A DNA stretch of 64,000 bases from positions 36,164,225 to 36,228,224 of the forward strand of contig ML660772.1 in the NCBI GenBank assembly GCA_007570785.1, written 5' to 3'. Position numbers and translations under genes: made by a program. Position 1 is the first letter of the stretch; the number at the start of each line of letters is the position of its first letter. Shown here one piece after another: positions 28,561 through 43,302 of this stretch. The notes beneath the pieces are model-generated. The model made no database searches. It was given only the letters and a program-made list of their open reading frames with translations, and had not been told where the DNA came from. The stretch is from Antilocapra americana. Its lineage: Eukaryota > Chordata > Mammalia > Artiodactyla > Antilocapridae.

Positions 28561-29649
28561 TTATTTAAATGAAAGAAATAAATTGTTCATGTGTAACGTG
28601 CCATGAAGGCAGCCTTTCGATCCACACGGGTGTCACCGTTTGCCATGAGCACACTGAGCCTTGAGACGTCTGAGGGGCTTGGCTGGGATGGGTGGTGGGT
28701 GCCGCTCCCTCCCTTGGTTTCTGGTTCACAGACTCTTTCCCCACAGTGAGGTGCCCTGATGTTGTCTATCATCTCAGGCTCCTTCACCACAGTCTCAGTG
28801 TTACTCTGTGTTATCCAAACTGATAGAATGGTTTTGGAATGGAGACTTTCTGGTAATTGTTTGCTCCTTAGATTGCTTATAAAATAGTTTCCTTCTTTAC
28901 ACATCAGTAGTCAGGTAAGCTATTTTAGAGAGCACACTAAGTAGCAGAAATAGTGGCCTTTTAAGTTGAAAATTTGTCCTGGAAAGCCTATAGAGTAGCA
29001 CAAGAAATGTCTAAAGGAGCTGACAGAGTCTGTCTTTGTAACTATCTACCAATGGACTCCCCAGTCCAACTATACTTCACTTTTTTTTTTTCCTCATGTT
29101 TCTTGTCACAAGAACAAACTCTTGCTCTATAATAACTCTGTGGAACTTTTCAGAGTGGAATAATTGCAAAAGTCAATCCTTTGAAGAAAATGCTTGGTCC
29201 TTTTCAGACTGTAACACAATTTTTAGTTTGATATGTCACAAAATAAAACTTGTTCTTTGTAAATAGCAGTTTAGAAGTATGTATGATCGGTGAGTTCAAC
29301 CACTGAAAGCTGGCAAATGCTTTTTTCCTAAAGTTCTTTATATCCACAAACTGTGGATGCTTTAAGTTATTTGCAATGCTAAGTTGTGATGAAAATAATT
29401 GGAAATGTTGAGATTCCATATATTTAAAATTCACCTTAGTTTGGACAGACTAAGCTGAAGTTTATATTTGTTTTTAATCTATTGAAAAATGGTTTGTGGC
29501 AATAGTGCAAATAACATAGTCAGAATATATATATACACATACACGTATATGTGCATATGCATGTATGTAAGTGTAGATATTTATTTTTAAAGAATTATAC
29601 TGTTAAAGATCATTAAATTTTATGATTTCTGTAGCAAGTTCCCATTCAG
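28561..29649. other. CFTR intron 24, unique stretch
   Basis: No named repeat apart from a TA/CA/TG alternating tract at about 29525-29572. No exon was recognised. Confidence 0.65.
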
Positions 29650-29830
29650 CCTTTTTTTTCCCCAGTAGCACTTTTCTCTTTGAGCTGTAATTTCCCACTT
29701 GTTAGTTTTCTCCCCATCTGAACCATGAGTTCCTTCAAGGCAGAGCCTGGTATTATTCATCTTTGAATTCCCAGGTCTGCCATAGTACCTAGAATTTAAT
29801 AAACTCCCATTAAGAGTCTATAAAGGAATC
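29650..29830 (+). repeat. L2 3' end fragment
   Basis: CCATGAGTTCCTTCAAGGCAGAGCCTGGTATTATTCATCTTTG and CTGCCATAGTACCTAGAATTTAATAAA match the L2 3' end. Confidence 0.65.
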
Positions 29831-30570
29831 TATTACTTAGCACCAAAAAAATCATGAGGTTAATTTAAGCCATTCTTATCAGCACGTGGAGTGGGTAATA
29901 AGAGGTTTGTATCTTTTCAAAACTAATTACTAGTCTGTCTTGCTTCCTATTTTCTCTCTAAAGCCTATCACCATATCAGGCAGGAAATAGACAATTAATA
30001 TGTTAAATACTCACTGACTTCAAATTTAAAGTTTTATTAACTTATGTTCACCTTTCTCTAATGAATATGGTTTTAAAAGATTTTTTACTATACTTGGTAG
30101 GGAATTAAACAGTGAGATAGAAATGTGGCAAAATGCACCCTAGATTGGTCTGCCTCTCCATCACTCATTGCATAGTTTTGTTCTCTATAACAGTGCTATA
30201 TACTTAGGCACTTGTTTGCTGTGTTGAAAAGTTCCATTTGGGTAAAAACTACAGACTTTGTTCAGCTCTTTATCACAGGAAAGTACAGAGTATAACTCAC
30301 TAAAGTAGCTTTCCCAGTGTGGCCTTAATAGATGAAGGTATGAGTGGTGTGAATCTAAAAAGAGAGACTATATACTGTGAAACATTCTTAGCAAAATCCT
30401 AACCCTGTTACTAGGGGCATGATGTAAATCATTAGTATTGTAATACTTCCTGTTAACTTGCTTTCTATGGTAATTTACAAAGGGGATATCTTACAAATCA
30501 TGCTGTCATATCTGTGAAGTGTTTCAGTAACCAGGCCCATGACTTGGAATTCCCCAGGTTCTAACAATAC
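29831..30570. other. CFTR intron 24, unique stretch
   Basis: Nothing recognised. Confidence 0.6.
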
Positions 30571-30715
30571 TAATTGTTAGGGTGGATTAGGTGCTTACCC
30601 TGTGCTATACTCTGTGGCAAGATCTTTCCACAAATTATCTCATTTAATCCCCATTACAGTCTATCCTATTATTTTCCCCATATTTTCCCAGTGAGCTAGG
30701 TGAGACTTCCAGTAA
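30571..30715 (-). repeat. MIR SINE, antisense
   Basis: TTATCTCATTTAATCCCCATTACAG, followed by TATTATTTTCCCCATATTTTCCCAG, is the reverse complement of MIR. Confidence 0.7.
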
Positions 30716-31109
30716 CATAGTTGACATCGTCAGCAAAGGAGTGGTGGAGTGCAGACTGAAAGCTACTTGTATGTGACTTCCAAGCTCTAGTATTTTATCA
30801 GTAGTTTTCTTGATGCTTAATTTGACTTTTAAAAAATTCCCCAATATTTCTGATTCATCTGAAGGAAATACTGACTTATAGTGTTAAAAAACTACTTATT
30901 TTATACTTTTTGAAAAGAGGTTTTGTGAAATCTTAAAAATGAGAAAACGGAGGTATGCAGCTGAAGTGACTGGTCTTAGGTCTTGGTCTATATTGGCAGA
31001 GCTAAACCTAGCACCACTTACCATTTGTCATTGTTCTTTAAATTTGGATGTTTTAAAATCATTCATCAAAGTTGTGTTTGTCTTGTTTGGTCAGCATTCT
31101 CGGGGCTCA
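30716..31109. other. CFTR intron 24, unique stretch
   Basis: Nothing recognised. Confidence 0.55.
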
Positions 31110-31900
31110 GCGCACATTTGTTGAACAAATGGATGGATGTGTTGAGGCTGGCAATGAGTCCAGCAGGGACACAGGGCATGTGTCTTTATGCTCAGGAAGC
31201 TGACAGTCTAACAAGGGAACTTGCACCCATGCTTCTGGGACTGTGTGCCTGACCGACCTAGAAGCTGAGCAGGAGTATTTGGAAGGGTACTCCATGCTAA
31301 GCTATGGCACAGACCTGAGAAGGTCAAGGTATAGAGGGAGCTATAAGCTGTGAGTTTAGTACTACTAGAAGTAAAGGTAGAGAGGGCTGGGTTCTGAGTG
31401 CCTAATCTGTCATGTGAGAGAGTTCAGTTATTCTGTCAGAACAGCCACTGTAGGTTTTAAAGCAGAGAAGCAATAGGGTCAAACCTCTATTTTAGAAGGG
31501 TTCTTGTGGGGTTTTGGGGTGACAAATCAACTTGAGATGTATAGTGTGAAGCTTAAGAGATAATAATGGCCTGGATTCAGTTGTATTCAGTTTAGGGTTA
31601 GTGAGAATGAGTAAGATTAAGAAGTATTTGAAAGAGGCCTGGGGCTGGAGATAAAGGTGAAAAATCATTCGTTTATCAGTGGTAGTCGAGACCCTAAGAA
31701 TGAATGAGATCTCGGAAGTAGTGTTTGGAGAGCTGGCAATGAGGAAAACTAGTATTCAAGGGACAGGAAGAGGGAGAGTTACCTACACACGATAATAGGA
31801 AGAAATGGTTGTAGAGGGTGTGGTTTCTCATAAGCCAAGGATTAGATGTTTGAAGAAGGGGAAAAAAATGTTCTGTGGTCTCAGGCGGTAGAGACAATAG
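31110..31900. repeat. Ancient mammalian repeat, family not assigned
   Basis: TTGTTGAACAAATGGATGGATG, CAGGAAGCTGACAGTCTAACAAGG and AGCAGAGAAGCAATAGGGTCAAACC resemble the same old interspersed repeat as at 19365-20463. Diverged. Confidence 0.45.
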
Positions 31901-32765
31901 ATGCACACTCATTGTTTAAAATTTCTAGATGACAAAAGGGTAAATATTAAATAATAGCTAAAGGAAAAGATGGAGGCAAGTGAGGGTTTTTTAAAAAAAA
32001 AAAAAAAGAGAGATGCAGCAGATTCACAGGCTGAAGCCAATGAAAAGTGCAAGCTGAAGAGAGAAAGAGGCAAGTCCTCCAGCTCCTCACTCGAGAGCCC
32101 TCATTCACATTCTCAGCTATTCAGATTCCAAACTAGCTTTATGTTTGAGTCTTCCAGTCTTCCAGAATACCTCAGAGTAGTCCCCTTTGTCTAATTAATG
32201 TGTTTACATTCCCTGCCATCTCAGAAACTTTTCAAACATTGATGAATTCTTGCAGAGTGAGGCTACTTTAATGAGAAATCCAGTCAAGGAGTATTGTCTA
32301 CAATACATATCATGGGCACATAGTTAATATTTACTGAACAAACAGTGATGTGGGTCATCTCTGATTTCATCACTGAACTCATGAGAGCCTGTCTTAGGCC
32401 TTTATCTCTTTCTGCCTATATTACAGGTAGGTGGGAACATATCTCACCTCCCAATACTAAATCTCAAACTTCCCAAGGGCAGGATATAATAATTTATGTA
32501 TCTCTTTAGCTCTCAAATACTCAGCAACACTTGGCAGAAATATGTATGTCAATTCACATTTATTTGAATAAGTGATATGATAAGGCAAGATCATTTTTGT
32601 TTTATTTTGAAAGAATGGGTTTCTGTATCTCATTTGCACTTTCAACCTACTTTTTTTCTATCTAGCTTAAAAAAAAAGTAATTGACCCTAACAGAATTCT
32701 CATATTCTACCCTAATATCTAGGCACCTGTAAATCTCCAGTTATACATCACTAGTTTTTTTGTTC
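31901..32765. other. CFTR intron 24: A-rich tract and weak L2-like sequence
   Basis: A run of 15 A starts near 31992. CTTCCCAAGGGCAGGATATAATAATTTATGTATC near 32470 is L2-like but short. Otherwise unique. Confidence 0.5.
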
Positions 32766-32888
32766 TTTTTTTTTTTTTTTGGCTGTACCATGCAGCCTGT
32801 GGGATCTTAGTTCCCTTACGAGGGATTGAATTCATGTCCCCTTCAGTAGAAGGTTGGTTTCCTGACCATTGGACACCAGTGAATTCCC
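32766..32888 (-). mobile_element. CHR-type SINE, antisense
   Basis: Poly(T) is followed by GGCTGTACCATGCAGCCTGTGGGATCTTAGTTCCCTTACGAGGGATTGAATTCATG, ending GACACCAGTGAATTCCC. ATCACTA occurs on both flanks. Confidence 0.82.
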
Positions 32889-32959
32889 AAAATATCACTA
32901 TTTTACCTCCAGTTACTTTTACTTCATAGTTTGATCACTTTCTTAAAGTCAGTTTTTTG

Positions 32960-33125
32960 GGTTTTTTAATTAATTTATTTATTTTAATTGGAGGCTAATT
33001 ACTTTGAAATATTGTAGTGGGTTTTGCCATACATTGACATGAATCAGCCATGGGTGCACAAGTGTCCCCCATCCTAAACCTCCCTCCCACCTTCCTCCCC
33101 ATCCCATCCCTCAATGGCTTGCCAG
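32960..33125 (-). mobile_element. L1 3' end, short antisense insertion
   Basis: TTTAATTGGAGGCTAATTACTTTGAAATATTGTAGTGG to CATCCTAAACCTCCCTCCCACC is the reverse complement of the ruminant L1 3' UTR, with a T-rich tail on the left as expected for a minus-strand copy. Confidence 0.82.
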
Positions 33126-36139
<3,014 letters not shown>

Positions 36140-36530
36140 AGAGCAGAGCAAATGTTTGCCTGGGATATTCACACACGAGAGTTGAAGGAAAAAAGGTTCT
36201 GCCTCAGAAAACAAGGAGGAATGATTTTTTTGAAAAGAGAAGGAAAAATTGGGGTAAGAGGAATTAAGAGGACACTCCTGCGGGTCTGGATCCATGGCTT
36301 CCTGGCAGTGGTCAATTTGTGTGACAGGTACTTCAAATCCTTGAAGATTTACCACTTGTGTTCGCCAGTCAGCCTTCCCTGAAAACTATTCCCTTTCGTG
36401 GTCACTGAAAAAGTGGCTGTAAACGTCAGCCAGATTAATTCTTCAGCTTACTGTTTAGTCAGACTTACTCATTTGTAATAATGGAGAAGAACTGTAATTA
36501 TACTATTTAGAGATATGATTAAGTAGTGCT

Positions 36531-36538
36531 AACTGGAA
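36531..36538 (+). promoter_or_regulatory. miR-145-5p 8-mer seed match in CFTR 3' UTR
   Basis: The bases AACTGGAA form a full 8-mer match to the miR-145-5p seed (complement of positions 2-8 plus A opposite position 1). miR-145 has been reported to repress human CFTR. Whether the site is used in this species is inference. Confidence 0.55.
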
Positions 36539-37128
36539 CTTGAATGGCTTTTTACAGTTTATATACCTTCTTCTCTACTTTCTCCATGATATTTAAAAAC
36601 ACAGCTATATTGTCTATTAAGGATTCATACAGTCCTATTTCCAAGCAAGGAATGGAAAGCTGTGAGAGGCTCAAGACAACACATCAAATATGCAACAACC
36701 AACATCTAAGTGTCAGGAGACACTAAGGTCTGTCAGGAGACAGAACTTCCCACTCCTGGAAATCAGGCTTAGTATACCGTTCAGCAATACCCAAATCCAA
36801 ATAATTCAGACAATCAGAAAACATCCCTTAATTGGGATATGGGCTGTTACAGTCCCATGCAGGGAACAAAGATGTAACTCCCTTGATTTGGCAGTGAACA
36901 TTTCTGCTTCCAGAAAGTAGCAAACTTATAAGATGTCTGAACTGAAGGATGGCTGGAAAAATGCTTTAATATATATTGGTGCAGGAAAACCCTTCATAAC
37001 AGAGAAGTTCCAGGTGCAGAGTGTGTCGGCAGAAACACTGTGGGCACTCCATGTAGATATACGTGAAATTCAAAGATCTGGGTATAGAGAGGGTCATGTG
37101 TATTTTCAAGCTACCTGTGTGCACTGCA

Positions 37129-37135
37129 TACTGTA
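37129..37135 (+). promoter_or_regulatory. miR-101 7mer-A1 seed match in CFTR 3' UTR
   Basis: TACTGTA matches miR-101-3p seed positions 2-7 followed by A. miR-101 has been reported to target human CFTR. A 7mer-A1 is a weaker site class than an 8-mer. Confidence 0.4.
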
Positions 37136-37264
37136 CATACTGAGCGGGAGAAATAATGGGCACACTGAACGCTGAAGAGTCCATCATAAATTAGTTTTAT
37201 ATTCTTCTGTTTTATAGTTTTGTGATGCAAATGAAATTTTCTCTAGAAAATATTTATTTTAAAA

Positions 37265-37272
37265 ATGTTTCA
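37265..37272 (+). promoter_or_regulatory. miR-494-3p 8-mer seed match in CFTR 3' UTR
   Basis: ATGTTTCA is an 8-mer match to the miR-494-3p seed, in the A+T-rich distal UTR. miR-494 has been reported to act on human CFTR. Function here is inferred only from the seed match. Confidence 0.5.
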
Positions 37273-37641
37273 AACTCATATATAAATGGCTGTATTTTAA
37301 AAATGATTATATTATGAATTATATTTGTATAAAAGAATTTTTATATTTGAAATGTTGAATTTTTATGGCACTAGCTATTTTTATGATACATTATGTTAAA
37401 ACGGGGGTGGGAGGAAACCCTGGGGGAATGTTGAGGGGATATTGACCAGGGCCTTTGAATTATGTTGTTGCACACACCTGTGTGATTCCCAGCCCGCATG
37501 CTGGTTCCATCTTAGATGAAGTTCTAAGAAAATGGTACCACAAAATCTGACCATCCCTATCAAGAATACACTGCCTTCTCAACTCCAAACTAACCATTAA
37601 GATTGCATCCTATTTATTATGGTAAGGGAATATCATGTGTC

Positions 37642-37647
37642 AATAAA
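37642..37647 (+). terminator. CFTR: CFTR poly(A) signal AATAAA
   Basis: A canonical AATAAA hexamer lies about 1.5 kb after the CFTR stop codon. G/T-rich sequence follows at about 37658-37690 (TTTGTGTG, then GATGTGTTC), as expected downstream of a cleavage site, so cleavage would fall near 37660-37675. It is the best-placed signal in the region. Confidence 0.85.
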
Positions 37648-37665
37648 ATCCATATATTTGTGTGA

Positions 37666-37814
37666 AACTTGACTGTTTCCAGATGTGTTCATTAGTCGTG
37701 TCTCATTGATCTCTTACTCAGTCTCTAAGGATCATGGAACACAGAATATTCATCTTTCTTTTAGATACAGCTTCTTGAGAATTCCAAGTGCAGTAAGATA
37801 GTCTAAAACATTAT
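37666..37814. other. Immediate 3' flank of CFTR
   Basis: Short unique stretch beyond the poly(A) signal; no repeat recognised. Confidence 0.55.
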
Positions 37815-38202
37815 TTCTGTTTTCAAATTGTGGTGAAATGTACATAACCTAAAATTTACTATTTTAAAACCATTTCTCAATGTACAGTTCAGTAACTATG
37901 TTCACATTGTTGGAAATCATCATCACAATCCATTCACAGAAATGTTTTCATTTTGCAAAACTGAAGCTCTGTAACTATTAAGCCTAACTCCTTATTTATC
38001 CTTTCCCTCAGCTCCTGGCAGCTACCATTCTATCTTTGGTCTCTCTGAATTTAACTACTCTGAGCACTTCATATGAGTGAAATCATTAGTATTTGTCATT
38101 TTATGACTGGCTTATTTCACTTAACAATGTCTTCAGAGGGGTTTGTCATGTTGTAGCATATGTCAGAATTTTAAAGGCTGATTAATGTTCCATTGGAGGT
38201 TA
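37815..38202 (-). mobile_element. L1 3' UTR, antisense, left of mariner
   Basis: GTGGTGAAATGTACATAACC, CAAAACTGAAGCTCTGTAAC and GACTGGCTTATTTCACTTAACA are hallmark antisense L1 3' UTR strings. The same copy continues at 39471 after the mariner. Confidence 0.85.
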
Positions 38203-39470
38203 CTGGGTTGGCCAAAAAGAAAAAAAACTTTCTTCAGTTTTAAGTGAAAGTAAGATACATTTTTTCATTTTCACCAAGAACTTTATTGAATAGTATATTC
38301 ACCATTTCATTCCATTACCTTCTGCCGTTTTTCAAGCAACTTCATTATTCCGTCTTTCCTAAACATTTTGTTTTTGAGCAAAGAACTATTCCTGGTGCCT
38401 TTTAAAGTCTTCCAGGGAATTGAAATTTTTTTCCATTAAGAGAATTGTGTAAAGACCAAAATAAATGGAAATCTGAAGATACAATGTCTGATGAATACAG
38501 TGGATGAATACAGATTCCCAGTCCAGTTGTAACAGTTTTTGTCTGGTTGTCAAAGAAACATACAGTCTAGCATTATCCTGGTAGAAGAGTACGTGTTTTC
38601 TGTTGACTAATTCCAGATGCTTTACGTTGAATGCTGCTTTCAGTTTGTGTAACTGAGAGCAGTACCTGTTGGAATTAATAGTTTTGTTTTCCAAAGGAGC
38701 TCATAATAGAACACTCCCTTCCAATCCCTTCTTTGGGATCACCTTCTTTGGATGAAACTGGCCTTTGTTGTGTTTGGTGGTGGTTCATTTTGCCCCATGA
38801 TCCTGCTGTTCCACATTATTATACGGTATCCATTTTTAATCCCCCATCACAGATTGTTTTTAAAAGGAATCTTTTGTTACATTTAAGTAGAGAATAGCAT
38901 ATGGAAATATGGGCAAGAAGGTTTTTTCACTTAACTTATGTGGAACCCAAACATCAAAGTGACGAAAATAACCAGGCTGGTGCACAAGATTTTCAATGCT
39001 TGATTTGGGTATTTTGAGGATGTTGGCTGTCTCCTGTGTGGCATAACGTTAATCTCAGTGTCTCGATTTGATCACTGTCAGCTTCAACTGGTCTACTGAA
39101 CTGTGGAGCATCATCCAGCAAGAAATCTCCAGCACAAAACTTCACAAACCACTTCAGCCATGTTCTACCAGTCAGGCACCATCTCCATAGACTGCACTAA
39201 TCTTCCTTTGTGTCTCAGTTGTGTTTTTTACCTTTCTTGAAATAATAAAGCACCATATGCCAAAAATATTGCTTTTTCTTCCATCTTCAATATCAAAATG
39301 GCTAATCAAAAATTCACCAATTATGGTAAGATTTTTTTTTTAAATGCACACTGATATGACAGCTGAAGCAATACAATCTTAAATTTTTTTCAAATGAAGT
39401 TAAGGACAACTAAGCATTACTGGAGAGCCAATTTATAGAAAAACCCAAACAAACTTTTTGGCCAACCCAA
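38203..39470 (-). mobile_element. Mariner DNA transposon (1268 bp), decayed transposase on the minus strand
   Basis: The ends are inverted repeats: CTGGGTTGGCCAAAAAG on the left, and CTTTTTGGCCAACCCA on the right just before AATG. The left end sits on TA. The minus-strand frame 38694-38386 holds a mariner transposase fragment with the catalytic-region DNAR string (YQDNARLYVS; intact relatives have HDNARPH). The usual SPDLAPSDYH block is degraded. Stops and frameshifts elsewhere make it inactive. The length is typical of a complete mariner. Confidence 0.92.
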
Positions 39471-39640
39471 TGCATATGTATGACGTTTTTGCTTCTCCAT
39501 ACATTTGTCAATGGACCTTTAGGTTGCTTCCATCTTTTGACTATGTTGGATGATGCTTTTATGGACATGGTTGTACAAATATCTACTTAATGTCCCCATG
39601 AGGACTCTTCTGAGCTTATTTCTGTTTTAAAATGTAGGCT
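39471..39640 (-). mobile_element. L1 3' UTR, antisense, right of mariner
   Basis: CTCCATACATTTGTCAATGGACCTTTAGGTTGCTTCC continues the L1 copy that the mariner interrupted. Confidence 0.8.
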
Positions 39641-40029
39641 TATAGAATAAAAATTATATATAATATGTATATATATTCCATAAGAGTTCATTTATTTCTT
39701 TGAAAATTTATTCAAAGAGCAGTAGTTATTTTTACTACTCTCTTGACAAGTGGGCAGATCTCATCAAAGAAGTAGTGTTTCTATACTAGAAACTAGGTGA
39801 CTTTCTTTGTCCAAATCCCTGTTGTTCATTAACAAGGCCTCTTGGGGCCGCTTTTCTTCTTTGCAGTTTCATTACGAAAGATGTGGTCAATGGGCTATAG
39901 ATTCCTACTGAGTGCTTCAGCCTCCAACTTTGTTTTCTTACTGGGAGAAAAAAAATTTATTTTCACATGTGACCCCAAGAAGGCAGTGTCATAGCATGCT
40001 CTATTCTAGTTTTTCAAGTTCAGGTATTT
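39641..40029. other. Intergenic unique stretch
   Basis: Nothing recognised; GC content rises slightly around 39840-39900. Confidence 0.55.
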
Positions 40030-40998
40030 AAAATAATAAACTTTATTTTTTAGTATAGTTTTAAGTTCACCGCAAAATTGAGAAGAAAGTACAGAGAGTT
40101 CCTGTAACATGCTCCACCTTCCCTAGCCTTCTCCACTCTCAACATATTACTCCAGAGTGGTACATTTGTTATAATCAACACATCATTATCACCCAAAACC
40201 CAGTGTTTACATTAAGTTTCATTCTTGGTTAACCCTTATTTCTTCCTCCTTACTAAACTCTGGTAATCACTGATCTCTTTATTCTTTCCATAGTTTTGCC
40301 TTTTCTTGGATGGTAAATAATTGGAATCATACAGTATGTAATCTTTTCAGATTGACTTCTCTTAGTAATTTGTATTTGTTTTCTCCTTCAGATATAAAAG
40401 CCATATCTTTGCATGGCTTGATATTTCATTTTGGTAGAGAATAATATTCTATTGTCTAGATCTACCACCATTTACTTATCCATTCACCTAATGAAGGATA
40501 TCTTGGTTGAGTCCAACTTCTGGCAATTTTGAATAAGCATTTCTGTGCAGCTTTTTGTGTGGAAAGAACTTTTCAAGTCCTTTGGGTAAATACCAAGGAT
40601 CATGTGGTAAGAGTATATTTTATTTTGTGAGAAACCTTTAAGCTGTTTTCCAAAATGGCTGTCCCATTTTGCATTCCCACTGGTAATGAATAGGAATTCT
40701 TGTGTCTCTGAATCCTCACCAGCATTTGCTGCTGTCAATGTTTGGAAATTTGGCCATTCTAATAGACGTATACTTTTATCTTGTTGTTTTAAATTGTGTT
40801 TTCCTGATGACATACGATGTTGAAAATTTTTCATATGTTCATTTGCCATCTGTATGTCTTCTTTGGTGTGATGTCTGTTCAGGTCTTTTGCACATTTTTA
40901 AATTAGGTTGTTCATGGGCTCATGGGTGAGTATTAAGAGTTTTTTTTGTGTATTGTGGATAACAGTCCTTTATCAGATGTGTCTTTGCAAATGTTTGC
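40030..40998 (-). mobile_element. L1 3' UTR/ORF2 end, antisense
   Basis: AGTTTTAAGTTCACCGCAAAATTGAGA, CCAGAGTGGTACATTTGTTATAATC, GTTTTGCCTTTTCTTGGATGG, TTTGGGTAAATACCAAGGATC and GATAACAGTCCTTTATCAGATGTGTC trace a continuous antisense L1 copy. Confidence 0.88.
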
Positions 40999-42153
40999 CT
41001 TTATTAATTCATTCTCTGATGCTCTTCCTTTTTTCATGTAGATCTGAGTTTCTGGGGTGAGTTTCTGAAGAGCTTCTTTTAAAGTTTCTTTCAGAATAGG
41101 TCTACTGGCAACAAATCCCTCAGTTTTTGTTTGTATCTCACTGTTTTTACTTCTCCTTTACTTTTGTATGTTAATTTTGCAGGGTACTGAATACTAGGTC
41201 AATACTTTAAATGATAATATTTCACCCCACTCTTCTTGCCTGAATGGTTTTTGAGCAGTAATTCTTATTCTGAGCACATGTAATTCTTATCTTTTCTCCT
41301 TGCAGGTATAGTGTATTTTCCTCTTCTTTCAGGTTTTTTACTCTGTGTTTGCTTTTCTGCAGTTTGAATATGATGTGTAGGTGTGGGGCTTTGAGGGGGC
41401 ATCAGTCCTGCTCAGTGTTCACTGAGCTTCCTGGATCTGTCCTTTGGTGTCTGACATTAATTTGGGGGAATTTTTCCGTTGTTATTGCTACCAATGTTTC
41501 TTTTGTTTATTCCTCTCTTTTTTTCTTCTGGTATTCCTACTACAGACATATTACACCTTATGTAGTTGTCTCAAATTCTTGAATATTCAGGGTTTTTTTC
41601 CTCTATGTTTTTCAGTTTGGGAGGTGTCTGTTGTATCGTCAAGCTGAGAGATCTTATCTCAGCCACGTTCAGTCCATCAATGGCGTTGTTCATTTCTATT
41701 ATATTGTTTTTATTTATGCATTTCCTTTTAATTGTTTATTGGAATCTCTACCTTTTTGGTTACATTATCTAATGTTTTCATTCAGTCCTGGTCTGATAAT
41801 TCCTGGCATATCTGACTCTAGTTCTGAGGCTTGTTCAGTCTCTTTAACTGGGTTTTTTTTTGTTGTTGTTGTTGTTTTTACCCTTTTTGTATGCTTTGTG
41901 GTTTTTTGGGATATACTGAACATGATGTCCTGGGGAAAAGGAGCTGTGGTATATAGGCTGTTAGATATACAATAGTAATATATAGGGGAAAACAAGAGTT
42001 CTGTAGTCCTGTGGTTTGGTTTCAGCCTTTTGATGATCCTGTACCCCTGGCCAGTGAACTTCACCAGTGCTTCTTGGCTTTTTGTCCCCTCTCTTTAGTG
42101 GAGCAGGATTGCTAGAGTGGGTTATAATTGGGTATTTCTCTTCTCCAGATAGG

Positions 42154-42360
42154 GGTTTCCAACTCAGTGGTAAAGAATCTGCCTGCCAATGCAGGAGCTA
42201 CAGGTTCAAACCCTGGGTAAGGAAGATCCCCTGGAGTAGGAAATAGCAACTCCCTCCTATTTTCCTGCTGGTATAATCCCGTGGATGCAAGGGCCTGGCA
42301 GGCTGCAGTCCTTGGGGTCACAAAGAGTTGGACACGAATGAGTGACTGAGCATGCGCGTT
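42154..42360 (+). mobile_element. Bov-tA SINE with target-site duplication
   Basis: GGTTTCCAACTCAGTGGTAAAG to GTGACTGAGCATGCGCGTT. Flanks 42142-42153 (TCTCCAGATAGG) and 42361-42372 (TCCCCAGATAGG) match at 11 of 12. Confidence 0.92.
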
Positions 42361-42784
42361 TCCCCAGATAGGTTAAGACTCTGGTACAGTAGATTCTTCT
42401 GAGGGCAAGCTTTGATAAGAAGAACAGAATTTTCTAGTATTTTTCAAAATGATTTCCTTCCTCCTCCGCTTGCTAGAAGCAAAAGGGAATTTTCATCTAT
42501 CTTTATTGTAAGACCCTGTTAATGAGTTTCGGAAGGTAAAACTCATGAATGTGTGGGTCTCTCTGCTCTGATGATTGAGTCTTCTTGAAGATTTTATCTC
42601 TCAGGCTTTCCTACAATGAGCCTCTAGAAACTCATCAGTTACAGGATGAGTTACAGGTCAGGTTTTCCTATCTCAACATTAGCTCCTAGGGAAATTTCTG
42701 ATTGGTAGTTTCTACTTAGGTAAGTTGTGATCCTCTGTATATACCTGTGTGTCTTCAATTTTTTAAAGCTGTTTATACAAGTTT

Positions 42785-43000
42785 GTTGTTGTTACTGTTA
42801 AGTTGCTAAGTCATATACAGCTTTTTTGCAACCCCATTGACTGTAGCCTTCCAGGCTCGTCTGTCCATGAGATTTCCCAGGCAAAAGTACTGGAGTGGGT
42901 TGCCATTTCCTTCTCCAGGGATCTTCCCAACCCAAGGATCAAACCCACATCTCCTACATTGGCAGGCAGATTGTTTACCACTGAGCTACCAAGGAAGCTC
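42785..43000 (-). mobile_element. BovA SINE, antisense, with target-site duplication
   Basis: GTTGTTACTGTTAAGTTGCTAAG to CACTGAGCTACCAAGGAAGCTC. Flanks 42773-42784 (TTATACAAGTTT) and 43001-43012 (TTACACAAGTTT) match at 11 of 12. Confidence 0.92.
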
Positions 43001-43302
43001 TTACACAAGTTTAATCTATGTCAAATGTAGTTTACAAAGGTAAAGGACAGTACAGACACAGCATCATGCCATGGGGCCCACAAGATGGTCATGGAGACAA
43101 CACCTTTCCCTGGCAACAGAAGCTCTAATCCCAGGACAGTTTCTTGGCAGAAGGCTGGGCAACTAGGATCACCCTCATCCACCCTAGACTCAGCCCCTGT
43201 TTCAGCAGCAGATTGTCCCGTGACCTTACTTCTCTGACAGATCTAAGAGGAGTTGCTGATCTTTCAGTTTGCTCAAATCTTTCTTTCTTGTTAGGTTGGA
43301 GT

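Larger units (their letters stand above)
36140..37665 (+). other. CFTR: CFTR 3' untranslated region
   Basis: The sequence from the stop codon to the inferred cleavage zone is about 1.5 kb, close to the length I recall for the human 3' UTR. It is free of ruminant-specific repeats although the DNA beyond it is packed with them. The distal third is strongly A+T-rich, with several ATTTA-like stretches (for example around 37248-37265) that could act as AU-rich instability elements. It contains seed matches for miR-145, miR-101 and miR-494, listed separately. The exact 3' end is inferred from the poly(A) signal, not observed. Confidence 0.85.

Noticed and set aside
42782..43012. Clustered similar blocks suggesting a direct-repeat array
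   Set aside because: The similarity is between independent Bov-tA/BovA SINEs in different orientations; no regular spacing, so not a CRISPR or satellite array.
43077..43092. CTCF-like string GCCCACAAGATGGTCA about 6.9 kb past the CFTR stop, near the distance of a reported human CTCF insulator
   Set aside because: It departs from the CTCF core at two positions and appears to lie within the ancient antisense L1M copy, and intervening insertions make the distance match meaningless.
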